The notes under the pieces were generated by a model. The model did not search any database. It was not told the DNA's origin and saw nothing but the letters and a program-made list of their open reading frames with translations. The position numbers and the translations under genes were made by a program. A DNA stretch of 64,000 nucleotides from Nostoc piscinale CENA21 (GTDB lineage Bacteria > Cyanobacteriota > Cyanobacteriia > Cyanobacteriales > Nostocaceae): the NCBI RefSeq assembly GCF_001298445.1, contig NZ_CP012036.1, positions 3,253,351-3,317,350 of the forward strand, in the 5' to 3' direction. This document shows positions 27,858 to 37,757 of the stretch, piece by piece; within the stretch, counting starts at the first letter, position 1; every line of letters begins with the position of its first letter.

Positions 27858-29239
27858 ACTTGATTAATCGCTTCAAAAAGCCTAATTTGTCTTGATATGG
27901 AGCGTAACGCCATTTTAAATCTAGCCAGAAGGAGTTACGTAACACGCTTTTATGGTGGGAAAAGGTGTCAAAACCCGCTTTACCATGATAATTACCAATA
28001 CCACTATCACCTACACCACCAAAGGGTAAAGATGAGACACCAAGGTGCATTACTGTGTCGTTCAGACAAACACCACCAGAAGAAGTTTCTTGTAAAACTC
28101 GCTGTTGCAGATTTTTATTTTGAGAGAATAGGTACAAAGCTAAGGGTTTTGGTTTGGAATTAATTAAGGCGATCGCTTCTGTAATATCTGTATATTCAAT
28201 TACAGGTAAAATTGGCCCAAAAATTTCTTCCTGCATTACGGGATCTGTTAAGGAGACTTGATCAATAATGGTCGGAGCAATGTAGCGTTCTTCTAGTTTG
28301 CTTTCGCCACCAGCAACAATTTCACCTTTATCAAGCAGTTTAATTAATCTTTCGCAGTGTTTTTGACTGATAATTCTGGCATAATCAGCACTATCGTATG
28401 GGTTTTCACCATAAAACTCTGTGAGAGTTTTTTTCAAGCCATTAATTAAATCTGGTTTAATTTTTTTATCAACTAAAAGATAATCTGGGGCAACGCAAGT
28501 TTGTCCAGCATTAATAAATTTACCCCAAGTAATCCGTCTAACGGTATGCTCTAAATTAATATCAGTATCAACAATACAAGGGCTTTTGCCACCTAATTCT
28601 AAAGTTACTGGGGTGAGATGTTTTGCGGCTGCTTCCATAACAATTCTGCCCACAGTCGCACCACCAGTAAAAAAAGATGTGGTCAAATTTTTCTGCAAGT
28701 AACTTTTGACTGGCTTCTACACCACCTTCCACTACAGTGATATACTCCGGTTCAAAATATTTAGCCATCATCTTGGCTAACAAACTAGAGGTAGCAGGGG
28801 CAATTTCCGAAGGCTTGAGAATCGCGCAATTACCTGCGGCGATCGCACCGACTAAGGGTGCAATAATTAAATTAAAGGGATAATTCCAAGGGCCGATAAT
28901 TAAAACAACTCCTAAAGGTTCAGCATAAATTTTAGCTGAATAAGAAAAAAACTCGATTGGCACTTCTGCTTTCTGTGGTTTAGCCCAAGAGTGCAAATGT
29001 TTAATAGCATAATCAATTTCTTTAGTAACACCAATTTCTGTTGCGTAAGACTCAAATTCTGGTTTCTGGAAATCTGCTTTTAAAGCTTTTACAATATCAG
29101 TTTCGTTATCAATTATTGCTTGTTTGAGAGTTCTAAGTTTTTCTATCCGAAAAGCTACATCTTTTGTTTTATCCGTTTGAAAAAATTGACGTTGCTGAGT
29201 AATCAGTTTAGCAATATTAGATAATTCAGCAGTAATCAT
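27856..29239 (-). pseudogene. Aldehyde dehydrogenase, frameshifted in a T7 run
   Basis: NAD(P)-dependent aldehyde dehydrogenase of the compact ALDH3-like type. The N-terminal frame holds GVVLIIGPWNYPFNLIIAPL and ILKPSEIAP. The C-terminal frame holds TGGATVGRIVMEAAAKHLTP, VTLELGGKSPC (general-base Glu) and FINAGQTCVAPDY (catalytic Cys). They join if one T is removed from the seven-T run on the coding strand (28669-28675), restoring HIFFTGGATVG and a 460-residue protein of normal length. No other lesion is visible, so the change is recent or a sequence error. ALDHs of this type oxidise fatty aldehydes; the substrate here is not shown. Confidence 0.87.
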
Positions 29240-29364
29240 GATGTTATCCTCTAATATTTTATCGAGAGGCTGAGATTCCCGAATTCTTTAAGAAGCTGGG
29301 TATCTTGTTATTCATAAATGATTTAGGACTGCTAAGGATCATAATTGATCAATTTATTATTTCT

Positions 29365-30510
29365 TCAAGGTTTAAGTGGTAAACGGACAACAAATTCGCT
29401 GCCTTTACCTAATACAGAATTAACAGAAATCTGCCCTTGATGCGCCTCGACAATTCGGCGAGATAAGTACAGTCCTAAGCCACTACCGGAACTTTTGTGG
29501 CTACCTTGACGAAATCTTTGAAACAATGTTGTTTGTTCTTCAGGCGAAATACCCGAACCTGTATCGGCTACCACAATATCAATATAGTCACTACCAGAGA
29601 TAGATGACGTGCTTCCCAAGGAGGAAATTTCTTGATTTTTATCTGCGGGGGAGAGGCGAACTGCTATATAGCCAGATTCAGTAAATTTAATGGCATTACC
29701 TATGAGGTTAGTTAACAGGCGATGCAGTTCTAAGCGATCGCCCATAATGTTATTGTTGGTTAATTCCTCTGCATATTCTTGTTTAATAGTCAGTGCTTTA
29801 GCTGCTGCTAAAGGCGTGAGTTCACCAACTACTTCGGCAATTAATAGCTTTAAATCAACTGGTTGAAACGCCAGGGTTTTGCGTCCGGCTTCAAATCTAT
29901 ACACTTCTAATAAGGTATTGACCATCGAGAGCAAATTGGCATTGCTACGTGCCATGATGGTTAGTACTTCCCGCATTTGCGCGGATAATTCACCCAAAGC
30001 ACCTTGCTCAAACAACATTAACATCCGATCAGCCGCGACTAAGGGTGTACGCAAGTCATGGGTGAGTCGAGAAACAAAATCTTCTCTTTGACGGGCAATT
30101 TCATCACGCTCATCCATACTATGCTTGAGTCGCAGGAGCGATCGCACTCTGGCGAGTAATTCATCTACAGTTACAGGTTTACGAATAAAATCATCAGCAC
30201 CCAAATCTAAGCCGCGCGCAACGTTGGGTGCATCGTGCGCTGTAATTAACAAAATTGGAATATATTGCTGCAAGTTCATCTCCCCACGAATGCGCCTGGT
30301 AACTTCATAACCATCCATTCCTGGCATCATTAAATCCAGCAATACCAAGTCGCAAGGAGATGCTTCTAGTTGGGCTAAAGCGACAAAACCGTTTTCTGCG
30401 GTGCTAACTGTATAATTTTCTTCTTCTAGTATGGTTTTAATTAAAAAAACATTATCTGGTGAATCATCGACCACCAAAATTTTGTCAGGGCGCGGCGATA
30501 GTGAACTCAT
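29365..30510 (-). CDS. Response regulator-histidine kinase hybrid
   Basis: 381 residues. An N-terminal receiver (DKILVVDDSPDN, phospho-acceptor Asp59 in LVLLDLMMPGMDGYE, Lys111 in FIRKPV) is followed by a HisKA domain with His151 in SRLTHDLRTPL. The ATPase domain has the N box NAIKFTESG, G1 VADTGSGIS and GSGLGLYLSRRIVEAHQG. Receiver-first hybrids of this shape are soluble and usually take input from another kinase. No partner gene is adjacent. The output is unknown. Confidence 0.92.
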   Translation of the reverse strand: MSSLSPRPDKILVVDDSPDNVFLIKTILEEENYTVSTAENGFVALAQLEASPCDLVLLDLMMPGMDGYEVTRRIRGEMNLQQYIPILLITAHDAPNVARGLDLGADDFIRKPVTVDELLARVRSLLRLKHSMDERDEIARQREDFVSRLTHDLRTPLVAADRMLMLFEQGALGELSAQMREVLTIMARSNANLLSMVNTLLEVYRFEAGRKTLAFQPVDLKLLIAEVVGELTPLAAAKALTIKQEYAEELTNNNIMGDRLELHRLLTNLIGNAIKFTESGYIAVRLSPADKNQEISSLGSTSSISGSDYIDIVVADTGSGISPEEQTTLFQRFRQGSHKSSGSGLGLYLSRRIVEAHQGQISVNSVLGKGSEFVVRLPLKP

Positions 30511-31322
30511 TTGTGGGGCAAGTTTTTGGTAGATGTGAGTTTTTGACCAAAACTGCTATATTGCTACCACTTTTTACTGATTTGTGTTTTAGCTTACATT
30601 CCGCCATTTAAAGTGGCACAATCAGCAATTTTAATTTAATTGTAGAAAATTACAAGTCTATTAAAACAATACTTCTAGCTTGAGGAATGGCGATCGCTTC
30701 ATTTAACGCAAACCTCTACAAGCAGATTTTTATTATCATTCTCAGATAATTAGCATCTATTTATAGAATCTAGGGTTAATCATTATAGCAAACCAAAAAA
30801 TTAGTATTTTAATTCCTCCAACGCAACGATAAAGCTGCATCAGCAGCTTCCATAAGGGTGTATGGCAAAAATTGGTTATTTATTTACTATTTTTAATAAA
30901 AGTTATTAAATTAGAATATTTTTAGGATTCTAAGAAATTTGCGTTCACAATTTACCCTTGATTTTTAGGGTTTACATACTAAATATCTTATCCAGTAAGC
31001 CCTGTAGAGTCTTGACTAAATTATTGATTAGTTTAAGTCAGATTTGTAAAGAAATATAAAGCTGTGTTGCCAAAAAATTTATGACCAAAATTCATGGCAC
31101 ATTAAAACAGCTATAACTCATGAATATCAAGGCTTTGGATACTTTGAAAGGCTGATGTAAAATCAAATCAAAACTTTACATTCCCGCGAGTAACTAGCAG
31201 AAAAATATTACAGAATATTAAGTGAAACATCGGATTAAAGTAAATTCATGTAGACTTATTGCAGCAGGCATTAAAAAAAATTGTCTGTTCAATATTTAAC
31301 GAAACATAGCACTCATAAAACA
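30511..31322. promoter_or_regulatory. Long AT-rich upstream region of psbA
   Basis: About 810 bases without a gene, very AT-rich, ending at the psbA start. Long non-coding leaders are usual for light-regulated psbA genes. I could not pick a convincing -35/-10 pair by eye, and no strong Shine-Dalgarno precedes the psbA ATG. Confidence 0.4.
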
Positions 31323-32405
31323 ATGACCACAACCTTACAACAGCGTTCTAACGCTAACGTATGGGAGCGGTTCTGCAATTGGATCACCAGCACCGAAAAC
31401 CGTATTTATGTCGGTTGGTTCGGTGTATTAATGATTCCTACATTGCTGGCTGCAACCACCTGCTTCGTAATCGCTTTCATCGCTGCTCCTCCAGTAGATA
31501 TCGATGGTATCCGTGAGCCTGTTGCAGGTTCTTTGATCTACGGAAACAACATCATCTCTGGTGCAGTTGTTCCTTCTTCTAACGCGATCGGTTTGCACTT
31601 CTACCCCATCTGGGAAGCTGCTTCCTTAGATGAGTGGTTGTACAACGGTGGCCCATACCAATTGGTAATTTTCCACTTCTTGATCGGATGTGCTTGCTAC
31701 ATGGGTCGTCAGTGGGAATTGTCTTACCGCTTGGGTATGCGTCCTTGGATCTGCGTAGCTTACTCTGCTCCTTTGGCTTCTGCTACCGCAGTATTCTTGA
31801 TCTACCCCATCGGTCAAGGTTCCTTCTCTGATGGTATGCCCTTGGGTATCAGTGGTACCTTCAACTTCATGATCGTGTTCCAAGCAGAACACAACATCCT
31901 GATGCACCCCTTCCACATGTTAGGCGTGGCTGGTGTATTCGGCGGTTCTTTGTTCTCCGCAATGCACGGTTCTTTGGTAACTTCTTCCTTGGTTCGTGAA
32001 ACAACCGAAACCGAATCTCAAAACTACGGTTACAAATTTGGTCAAGAAGAAGAAACCTACAACATCGTTGCAGCACACGGTTACTTCGGTCGCTTAATCT
32101 TCCAATATGCGTCCTTCAACAACAGCCGTTCCTTGCACTTCTTCTTAGCTGCTTGGCCTGTAGTTGGTATCTGGTTTACCGCTTTAGGTATCAGCACAAT
32201 GGCGTTCAACCTCAACGGTTTCAACTTCAACCAATCAGTGATTGACTCTCAAGGTCGCGTGATCAACACCTGGGCTGACATCATCAACCGCGCTAACTTA
32301 GGTATGGAAGTAATGCACGAGCGTAATGCTCACAACTTCCCCCTAGACTTAGCTGCTGGTGAAGTTACTCCCGTTGCTTTGACTGCTCCTGCAATCAACG
32401 GTTAA
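31323..32405 (+). CDS. psbA: Photosystem II D1 protein
   Basis: 360 residues from the ATG at 31323 (MTTTLQQRSNANVWERFCNW). An upstream in-frame TTG at 31281 would add 14 residues absent from the family. D1 binds P680 chlorophylls, pheophytin, QB and the manganese cluster in the thylakoid membrane. His118 and Asp170 (QGSFSDGMP) are present. The end is NFPLDLAAGEVTPVALTAPA followed by ING, so the normal CtpA cleavage after Ala344 is retained. Residue 130 is Gln (CACYMGRQWELS), the form associated in other cyanobacteria with the low-light or standard D1 isoform rather than the Glu130 high-light form. Several psbA copies per genome are usual. Confidence 0.98.
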   Translation: MTTTLQQRSNANVWERFCNWITSTENRIYVGWFGVLMIPTLLAATTCFVIAFIAAPPVDIDGIREPVAGSLIYGNNIISGAVVPSSNAIGLHFYPIWEAASLDEWLYNGGPYQLVIFHFLIGCACYMGRQWELSYRLGMRPWICVAYSAPLASATAVFLIYPIGQGSFSDGMPLGISGTFNFMIVFQAEHNILMHPFHMLGVAGVFGGSLFSAMHGSLVTSSLVRETTETESQNYGYKFGQEEETYNIVAAHGYFGRLIFQYASFNNSRSLHFFLAAWPVVGIWFTALGISTMAFNLNGFNFNQSVIDSQGRVINTWADIINRANLGMEVMHERNAHNFPLDLAAGEVTPVALTAPAING

Positions 32406-32435
32406 TTTTCTAGAGATTGTCTCTAAATAATTAAT

Positions 32436-32470
32436 AAAAAACGCTCTCCTTTTCAGGGGGGCGTTTTTGT
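32436..32470 (+). terminator. psbA terminator
   Basis: AAAAACGC (32437-32444) pairs with GCGTTTTT (32461-32468) around a CT/G-rich loop, followed by TGTTTGGG. It starts 31 bases after the psbA stop. Confidence 0.85.
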
Positions 32471-32529
32471 TTGGGTTAGATCGCTCTTAGCTTTCGGTTA
32501 TCATAGCTACAACGTAAATATCGAAATCA

Positions 32530-33004
32530 ATGGCTGAAACTGGCAGAATCAGGGTTGCTAAAGATAAAGCAGATTTAGTTAAAGCGTTAACATCTTCCGA
32601 CGGTGGTACTGGGCCTTTTCAAACCTTTGCTGATGTGATTGTATTTGCAGCCGCCTTGGGTGCAAAGCATAAAAAAACGTGTCCCTTTAGGCGAAATTTC
32701 TAAACGAGAACCATCACCAATCAGGTTAGAATATTTCGCTTCCGTTGGTAATGATGTGGTGATTAAATTATTAGGAATGACGGAAACACAAGATATTAAC
32801 ATCTTATCTCTTCATGAAGAAGAATATGCAACTCAACGCAACAGTATTTTTGAAGAGTATGCTAACGGGGGATTAGAAATTTTACGCAATGAGTTGCGTG
32901 GAGCAGTGGATTACGCAGAAAGAATTTTATTATTTCTGAGTTATGAAAGAAATCAAAAAGATAATGAAGAGGAGGAATTTGATTTAAGTAAATTCCTCTC
33001 TTGA
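32530..33004 (+). pseudogene. DNA phosphorothioation-associated protein (dnd-associated 4 type), frameshifted
   Basis: The first frame reads MAETGRIRVAKDKADLVKAL, then FADVIVFAAALGAKHKK, and stops. The second frame resumes as RVPLGEISKREPSPIRLEYF, then ERILLFLSYERNQ. Removing one A from the seven-A run at 32671-32677 joins them into a 157-residue protein. The sequence fits the small protein found with cyanobacterial dnd clusters (dnd system-associated protein 4), which is not DndE. Its function is unknown. It is convergent with dndB, and only 32 bases separate their ends. The break may be a real indel, a slippage site or a sequence error. Confidence 0.75.
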
Positions 33005-33036
33005 GCAAATTGATTTATCGCATTAATAATAAAAAT

Positions 33037-34228
33037 TTATCTCCATTCTAGCTGCATTATTACCATTTTGACAGCATCATTGACAGCATTTGCCGCAGTG
33101 GATAGTTTATAAGGTTTATCAGGATTTTTTGGTTTTGGATCTATCCTAACTATGTTATCTTTCCACAATGAATTTTCTCTTGACCAATCTATCTGCGAAA
33201 GTTGTAATATTTTCTCTTCGTTAAAATAGTTATCTGTTTTAGAATACGTATAATACAATAAACGTCCTAAAACTTCTAAGCCAACACTTACACCTAAAAT
33301 GCAGTCGTCTTTGAATGCAGCTACTTCAGCTTCAGTCAAATCTTCAACACTTGTATCAAAAATATATTCTGTATTGCTGCATTGTGAGAAAAATTTATTG
33401 AGACAAATAACTAAAGCATCAGATGTGGTGTAGACATCATAATCTCGTAACTGATGATTGGGATCGTTGGTGAAAACACAACTAACAAACCTAGCTATAA
33501 AGTTAGTTGTATAAATCAACTTTTGTTTAGTAGCTGGACTAGACTTAATCTTCTCTGTTTTATCTTGAAACATTGGCACTCTTTGTATTAGTTCTTTAGT
33601 AATGCCAACACGACCAGAAAATTCACCAAATGATAATAAAAGTGATTTATCTAATTGTCTAGTTTGTGCCATGTCTTTAAAATCTGTCTGACATTGGCGA
33701 AAGTCGCCTTCTAAAACTAGAGTAATTGGAAAATCATCATCGCTAATTAAGCTACCTTCAGCACTCTCTATTAATTCATGAATAGCACGCTTACGATGTT
33801 GTCCGTCTGTAATATCTAACTTAACTCCACGACGAATAACAACTAGACAAATTCCTCTACCTAATTCAATTATTGTGATATCTTTTGGGTTTACATTCGC
33901 TGTTAAGGTTCCTACAATCCAAGGTTTGTCTTTTTTCGCACGTTCAACTACATATTGTTTAATTTCTTCTGCATGACCTTTTACTTCTGGGCGATTTTTT
34001 CCAGAATCCGGATCATTACCAGTTGATGGTTTTGCTTGCAGAAGCCCAGAAAAATCACTTGCCGGTATATTTATTTGTAGCATAGTACGCTTACCCTGCT
34101 TAAAAAGTAGACCAGGATAACAACGTTCACGATGATACTTAGAAAAAAAATGGTTCAAGGAAAGTATTAAACTTCGCTTGAACTTCTGGTGAAATAGTAT
34201 TAGCACTATCCTGGTTTACGTTAACCAT
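33037..34228 (-). pseudogene. dndB: DNA sulfur modification protein DndB, frameshifted in a T8 run
   Basis: The main frame carries the DGQHR motif in KLDITDGQHRKRAI and the DndB N-terminal MLQINIPASDFSGLLQAKPS. The true start is the ATG at 34228: MVNVNQDSANTISPEVQAKF, then LEPFF. This runs into a stop because the coding strand has eight T at 34143-34150. Seven T would give EPFFSKYHRERCYPG and one 396-residue protein. Downstream of the T run the frame is open to the end. DndB is not needed for making the sulfur modification in studied systems; it affects its frequency and has been linked to regulation of the dnd operon. Without the join, the product would lack the first 28 or so residues or not be made. 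Confidence 0.82.
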
Positions 34229-34335
34229 AAAAACAGTTGTATACTTAGAGGTAAGTATCTATTATGCTATGCTGTTTTTAAGCGGTTTGTAATCAGTAAA
34301 ATCCCTATTGAAGTTTTCTTGTTAGAGCCTGTAAT

Positions 34336-35935
34336 TCATATCAGCAATGGAAGCCCTACCGCTTTTGGATCGACAAACTCACCATCAAAACTTATAGTTT
34401 GATTTTCCACAGTTCTTGCATTAGCCAAAGCCTTACGAAGATCAGCTACTTCCATTGGATCTTGAAGTCCACCCAAGATGTAAATTAATAACTTAGCTGC
34501 TAAATCTTTGCCAGCAACCTGCACTCGCTTTTTATTCGGGTCATATAAAACCCCATACCAAAGAGACTGAGGATATTCCATCCCAGTAAACCCGCCTTGT
34601 TGGTCAAACTTTTTCAACTTCTTGAAAATACTAGTTAGAGAAAACCCTTTTTTAAACACCAAAAATCCCAAAGCTTGGGCTATAGCAACTTGCGCTACAG
34701 GGCGGAAAAGTATATTGGCTTCACCACCGCCTTTTTCAAAGCTGAACCTTCGTAAAACTGGAGTGTCTTCATGTTCCAAAATTTTATAGCTAGGTAAATT
34801 AGCCAAATTATCAAATAGCTTTTTAAATTCTTCAATTCCCTGCTCAATTTCCTCATTTTCTGGACGCATCGGAATTAAGCCTTTTTCCAACGGTTTCCAA
34901 TGTGGAAATTTTTGACCTAAATATCTCTCAGACATATCTTGTAGTGCTTGCAATGTCGTCAAAACTGTAGAGTTTGACGCTACAGTTGAACTATTCCAAT
35001 TAACACGGGGGTTACGATTTGGACGCTGTTCTAAAAGTGGATGAGTTACTGCAATTTTTCGCGCCACAATCGAAAAACCGTCATCTTCATTTAACTGTGC
35101 TAACTGACCTTTGGTTAAAGGTGCAGCCATCAAGTTAACATGGACAAAAATCGACCTTACCCTTCTTCTGGCTTCGTTACGAGTTTCCCCAGAATTTACT
35201 GCACAAATAAATTCAATGCCAATTTTCTCTTTAGGTAGGCTTTGTAAATAAGCAGAATCTACTTGATACTGCTCTGTTAAATCTGAGATAGTGATAAAAC
35301 TATCATCGGCGATTTTATCTTTTTTTATATCGCTGGAGTTTGCCAGTTTTCATTAACTCAATTAAACCCTGAACTCCCATTAGCCGATGTTGACCATCTA
35401 ACGCATAAATTGTCACATTTTCTTCAGAAACATTGAGTAAGCCGACCTTACCATCTTTATCTAGAGGTGTAAAATCGGTAGTAGATTTTGTAGCGCGTTC
35501 TTCACTATCCCACTCAGAGGCTTTTGAGTTATCAACCCAAGGCTGATTAATTACTACCAGAACTGGGGGAAATTTATGATTTTTTCTCGCAGCTAAATAC
35601 TGAACTAAGGGTGCTTGACGCGACCAGTCAACAGGACGCTGTTGAATTTCATCAATACTATCTGCATCGATTTCGATATTATCAGTCTCTGGATTATATT
35701 TTTTTTGCAGCAGAGGTAAACCAGAAGCGAAATGAACTCGACTAGCAAACCATTCCAGAGTCACGGAACCAATATAGGCTTCACTACCGCCCATCTCCGT
35801 TTTTTGTACCAGAATTTGGTCTTTTTTCTCTAAAAATTTTTCTAGAAGTAAAGCTAGTACCTGTTTATCCTTGTTGTCTCTCTCCAGGTACTCTTTAGCA
35901 ATATCGGTGGTGAGGTTAGATGCAATATCACTCAT
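34336..35935 (-). pseudogene. Second DGQHR-domain (DndB-like) protein, frameshifted in an A7 run
   Basis: The N-terminal frame (MSDIASNLTTDIAKEYLERD ...) holds a DGQHR motif in TIYALDGQHRLMGV and ends TGKLQRYKKR. Removing one A from the coding-strand A7 run (35320-35326) continues as RYKKDKIADDSFITISDLTE, then ARRRVRSIFVHVNLMAAPLT, straight into the downstream frame. The joined protein would be 532 residues. The C-terminal half (VTHPLLEQRPNRNPRVNWNS; FRPVAQVAIAQALGFLVFKK) has no motif I can name. It is larger than DndB and is transcribed in the same direction, with about 110 bases between them. It is divergent from dndC. Confidence 0.8.
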
Positions 35936-35977
35936 ATTAATTTTTAAAAACTTAGTCTTGTAACCTAGCTATATTGT

Positions 35978-36022
35978 CCAAAAAGTTAGATACTAATAAA
36001 TCAGTTTTTAAAAACTTTTTGG
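35978..36022. promoter_or_regulatory. Candidate operator between the DGQHR gene and dndC
   Basis: In the 154-base divergent region, CCAAAAAGTT (35978-35987) is the exact reverse complement of AACTTTTTGG (36013-36022). Overlapping the right arm is a 12-base palindrome GTTTTTAAAAAC (36004-36015). The position suggests a regulator site controlling both directions, but no regulator is shown to bind. Confidence 0.35.
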
Positions 36023-36089
36023 GAAGCCGCGCATTCCATACACTGGAGTAAACAAGCGGTAACGCCCAAATGTCCAGAGGTAGGAAGTA

Positions 36090-37757
36090 ATGACTGAAGC
36101 ACAACAACCAGAAAATAAAGGTCAGCAGAAAGGTACTGTAGCAGAATTAGTAGAGGATATCCAAGCTCTGACCATTGAAATTCAAGAATTGTATTGTTTG
36201 GATGCGATTCCTTGGGTTGTCGGTTATTCGGGTGGTAAAGACAGCACTGCTACTTTACAGTTGGTCTGGTATGCGATCGCTGGACTTCCACGAGAAAAAC
36301 GGACTAAAACAATCTACGTCATTACTACAGACACATTGGTAGAAAACCCGATTGTTGCAGCTTGGGTGCGAAATTCTCTACAGCAAATGAAGTTAGAAGC
36401 TCAAGCGCAAGAATTACCATTTGAACCTCATTTATTACAGCCAGATTTTAAAGAAACATTTTGGGTGGGTCTGATTGGGAAAGGTTATCCAGCACCAAGA
36501 GGTAAATTCCGTTGGTGTACAGAACGTCTGAAAATCAATCCCTCGAATCGCTTTATCCGTGATGTAATTCGGGCTAGTGGAGAAGCAATTGTTGTGCTGG
36601 GTACTCGTAAAGCAGAAAGCACAAGACGCGCCAGCAGAATGAGAAAACTGGAAGCTATGCGGGTACGCGATCACCTAAGTCCTAACATGAATTTGCCAAA
36701 CTCCTTAGTTTACAGCCCTATTGAAGACTGGCAAAATGATGAAGTTTGGATTTATTTAATGCAGTGGGAAAATCCTTGGGGATATAGCAATAAAGACTTA
36801 TTTGCTATGTATCGGGGTGCTTCTGCTGATAATGAATGTCCCTTAGTAGTGGATACTTCTACTCCCAGCTGTGGTAGCTCTCGTTTTGGTTGTTGGGTTT
36901 GTACTTTAGTCAGCCAGGATAAATCTCTCGCGGCTATGATTCAAAATGATGAAGAAAAAGAGTGGATGCAACCTCTACTTGATTTTCGTAAGGAATTAGA
37001 TGCAGAAGAAACACGCGATCGCCGAGATTTTCGCCGCAGAAATGGAGATGTTCAACTGTATGAGCGCAATCTAGAAGGTGAACTATCTATTGAACCAATT
37101 CCAGGCCCTTATGTAAAAGAAGCGCGAGAAGATTGGCTAAGAAAATTACTAACCGTCGAAAAACAAATCCGTCAAACAGCACCAGAAAATATGCGCGATA
37201 TTACTCTGATTTCTATAGAAGAACTGAGCGAAATTCGTCGCATCTGGCTAGAAGAAAGACATGAGTTTGACGATAGCTTACCCCGTATTTATTACGAAGT
37301 AACAGGAGAAGAATTCAAAGACCCGCGCCCTGGTGTTGAACATAAGTTATTAGGTAGTGATGAATGGGCTGTGTTAGAAGAAATCTGTGCTGATAACACT
37401 ATGCACTTGGAACTTATGTCAAAACTTTTAAGCACAGAATGGCAATTTCGTAAGAAAACAAAGCGTGTAGGAATCTACGAAACTCTCGAAAAATGTTTTA
37501 ATACTAGTTCTCGTTCTCCTGAAGAAGCAATTAGGAATGCTCATTTAAAACGTGATTTAAGAGAGGCTGTTAGTCAAGGAGATGTTGCAACAGTTAGAGA
37601 AAAAGTCAAGCAGTTAACTTTAGCCGATTTTGTTGTACCCAATGAACAACCAAGTACACCCAATACACAAAATGACACCGCAAATACTCCAAAATCTACT
37701 GACAAGGCAAAAACTTGGTCAAATATGAAATTTAAAAAGAAACAGACCAAGGCTTAA
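36090..37757 (+). CDS. dndC: DNA phosphorothioation sulfurtransferase DndC
   Basis: 555 residues of the PAPS-reductase/PP-loop superfamily. The ATP-binding loop SGGKDST is at 47-53 in VVGYSGGKDSTATLQLVW. The segment TPSCGSSRFGCWVCTLVSQD carries clustered cysteines that hold an iron-sulfur cluster, and RKAESTRRASRMRKLE is also typical. DndC activates DNA or carries sulfur so that a non-bridging phosphate oxygen is replaced by sulfur. The reading frame is intact. The 3' end overlaps the convergent XRE gene by four bases. The sulfur donor DndA is not in the window; a housekeeping cysteine desulfurase could replace it. Confidence 0.93.
   Translation: MTEAQQPENKGQQKGTVAELVEDIQALTIEIQELYCLDAIPWVVGYSGGKDSTATLQLVWYAIAGLPREKRTKTIYVITTDTLVENPIVAAWVRNSLQQMKLEAQAQELPFEPHLLQPDFKETFWVGLIGKGYPAPRGKFRWCTERLKINPSNRFIRDVIRASGEAIVVLGTRKAESTRRASRMRKLEAMRVRDHLSPNMNLPNSLVYSPIEDWQNDEVWIYLMQWENPWGYSNKDLFAMYRGASADNECPLVVDTSTPSCGSSRFGCWVCTLVSQDKSLAAMIQNDEEKEWMQPLLDFRKELDAEETRDRRDFRRRNGDVQLYERNLEGELSIEPIPGPYVKEAREDWLRKLLTVEKQIRQTAPENMRDITLISIEELSEIRRIWLEERHEFDDSLPRIYYEVTGEEFKDPRPGVEHKLLGSDEWAVLEEICADNTMHLELMSKLLSTEWQFRKKTKRVGIYETLEKCFNTSSRSPEEAIRNAHLKRDLREAVSQGDVATVREKVKQLTLADFVVPNEQPSTPNTQNDTANTPKSTDKAKTWSNMKFKKKQTKA

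Noticed and set aside
32639..33004. dnd-associated gene as DndE
   Set aside because: The sequence does not resemble DndE and is longer; it fits the separate dnd-associated small protein family.
32671..35326. Uniform homopolymer over-calling as the sole explanation for the frame breaks
   Set aside because: A7 in dndD (39383-39389) and A8 in the ABC exporter (59543-59550) are in frame, so a uniform error is not supported; sporadic error remains possible.
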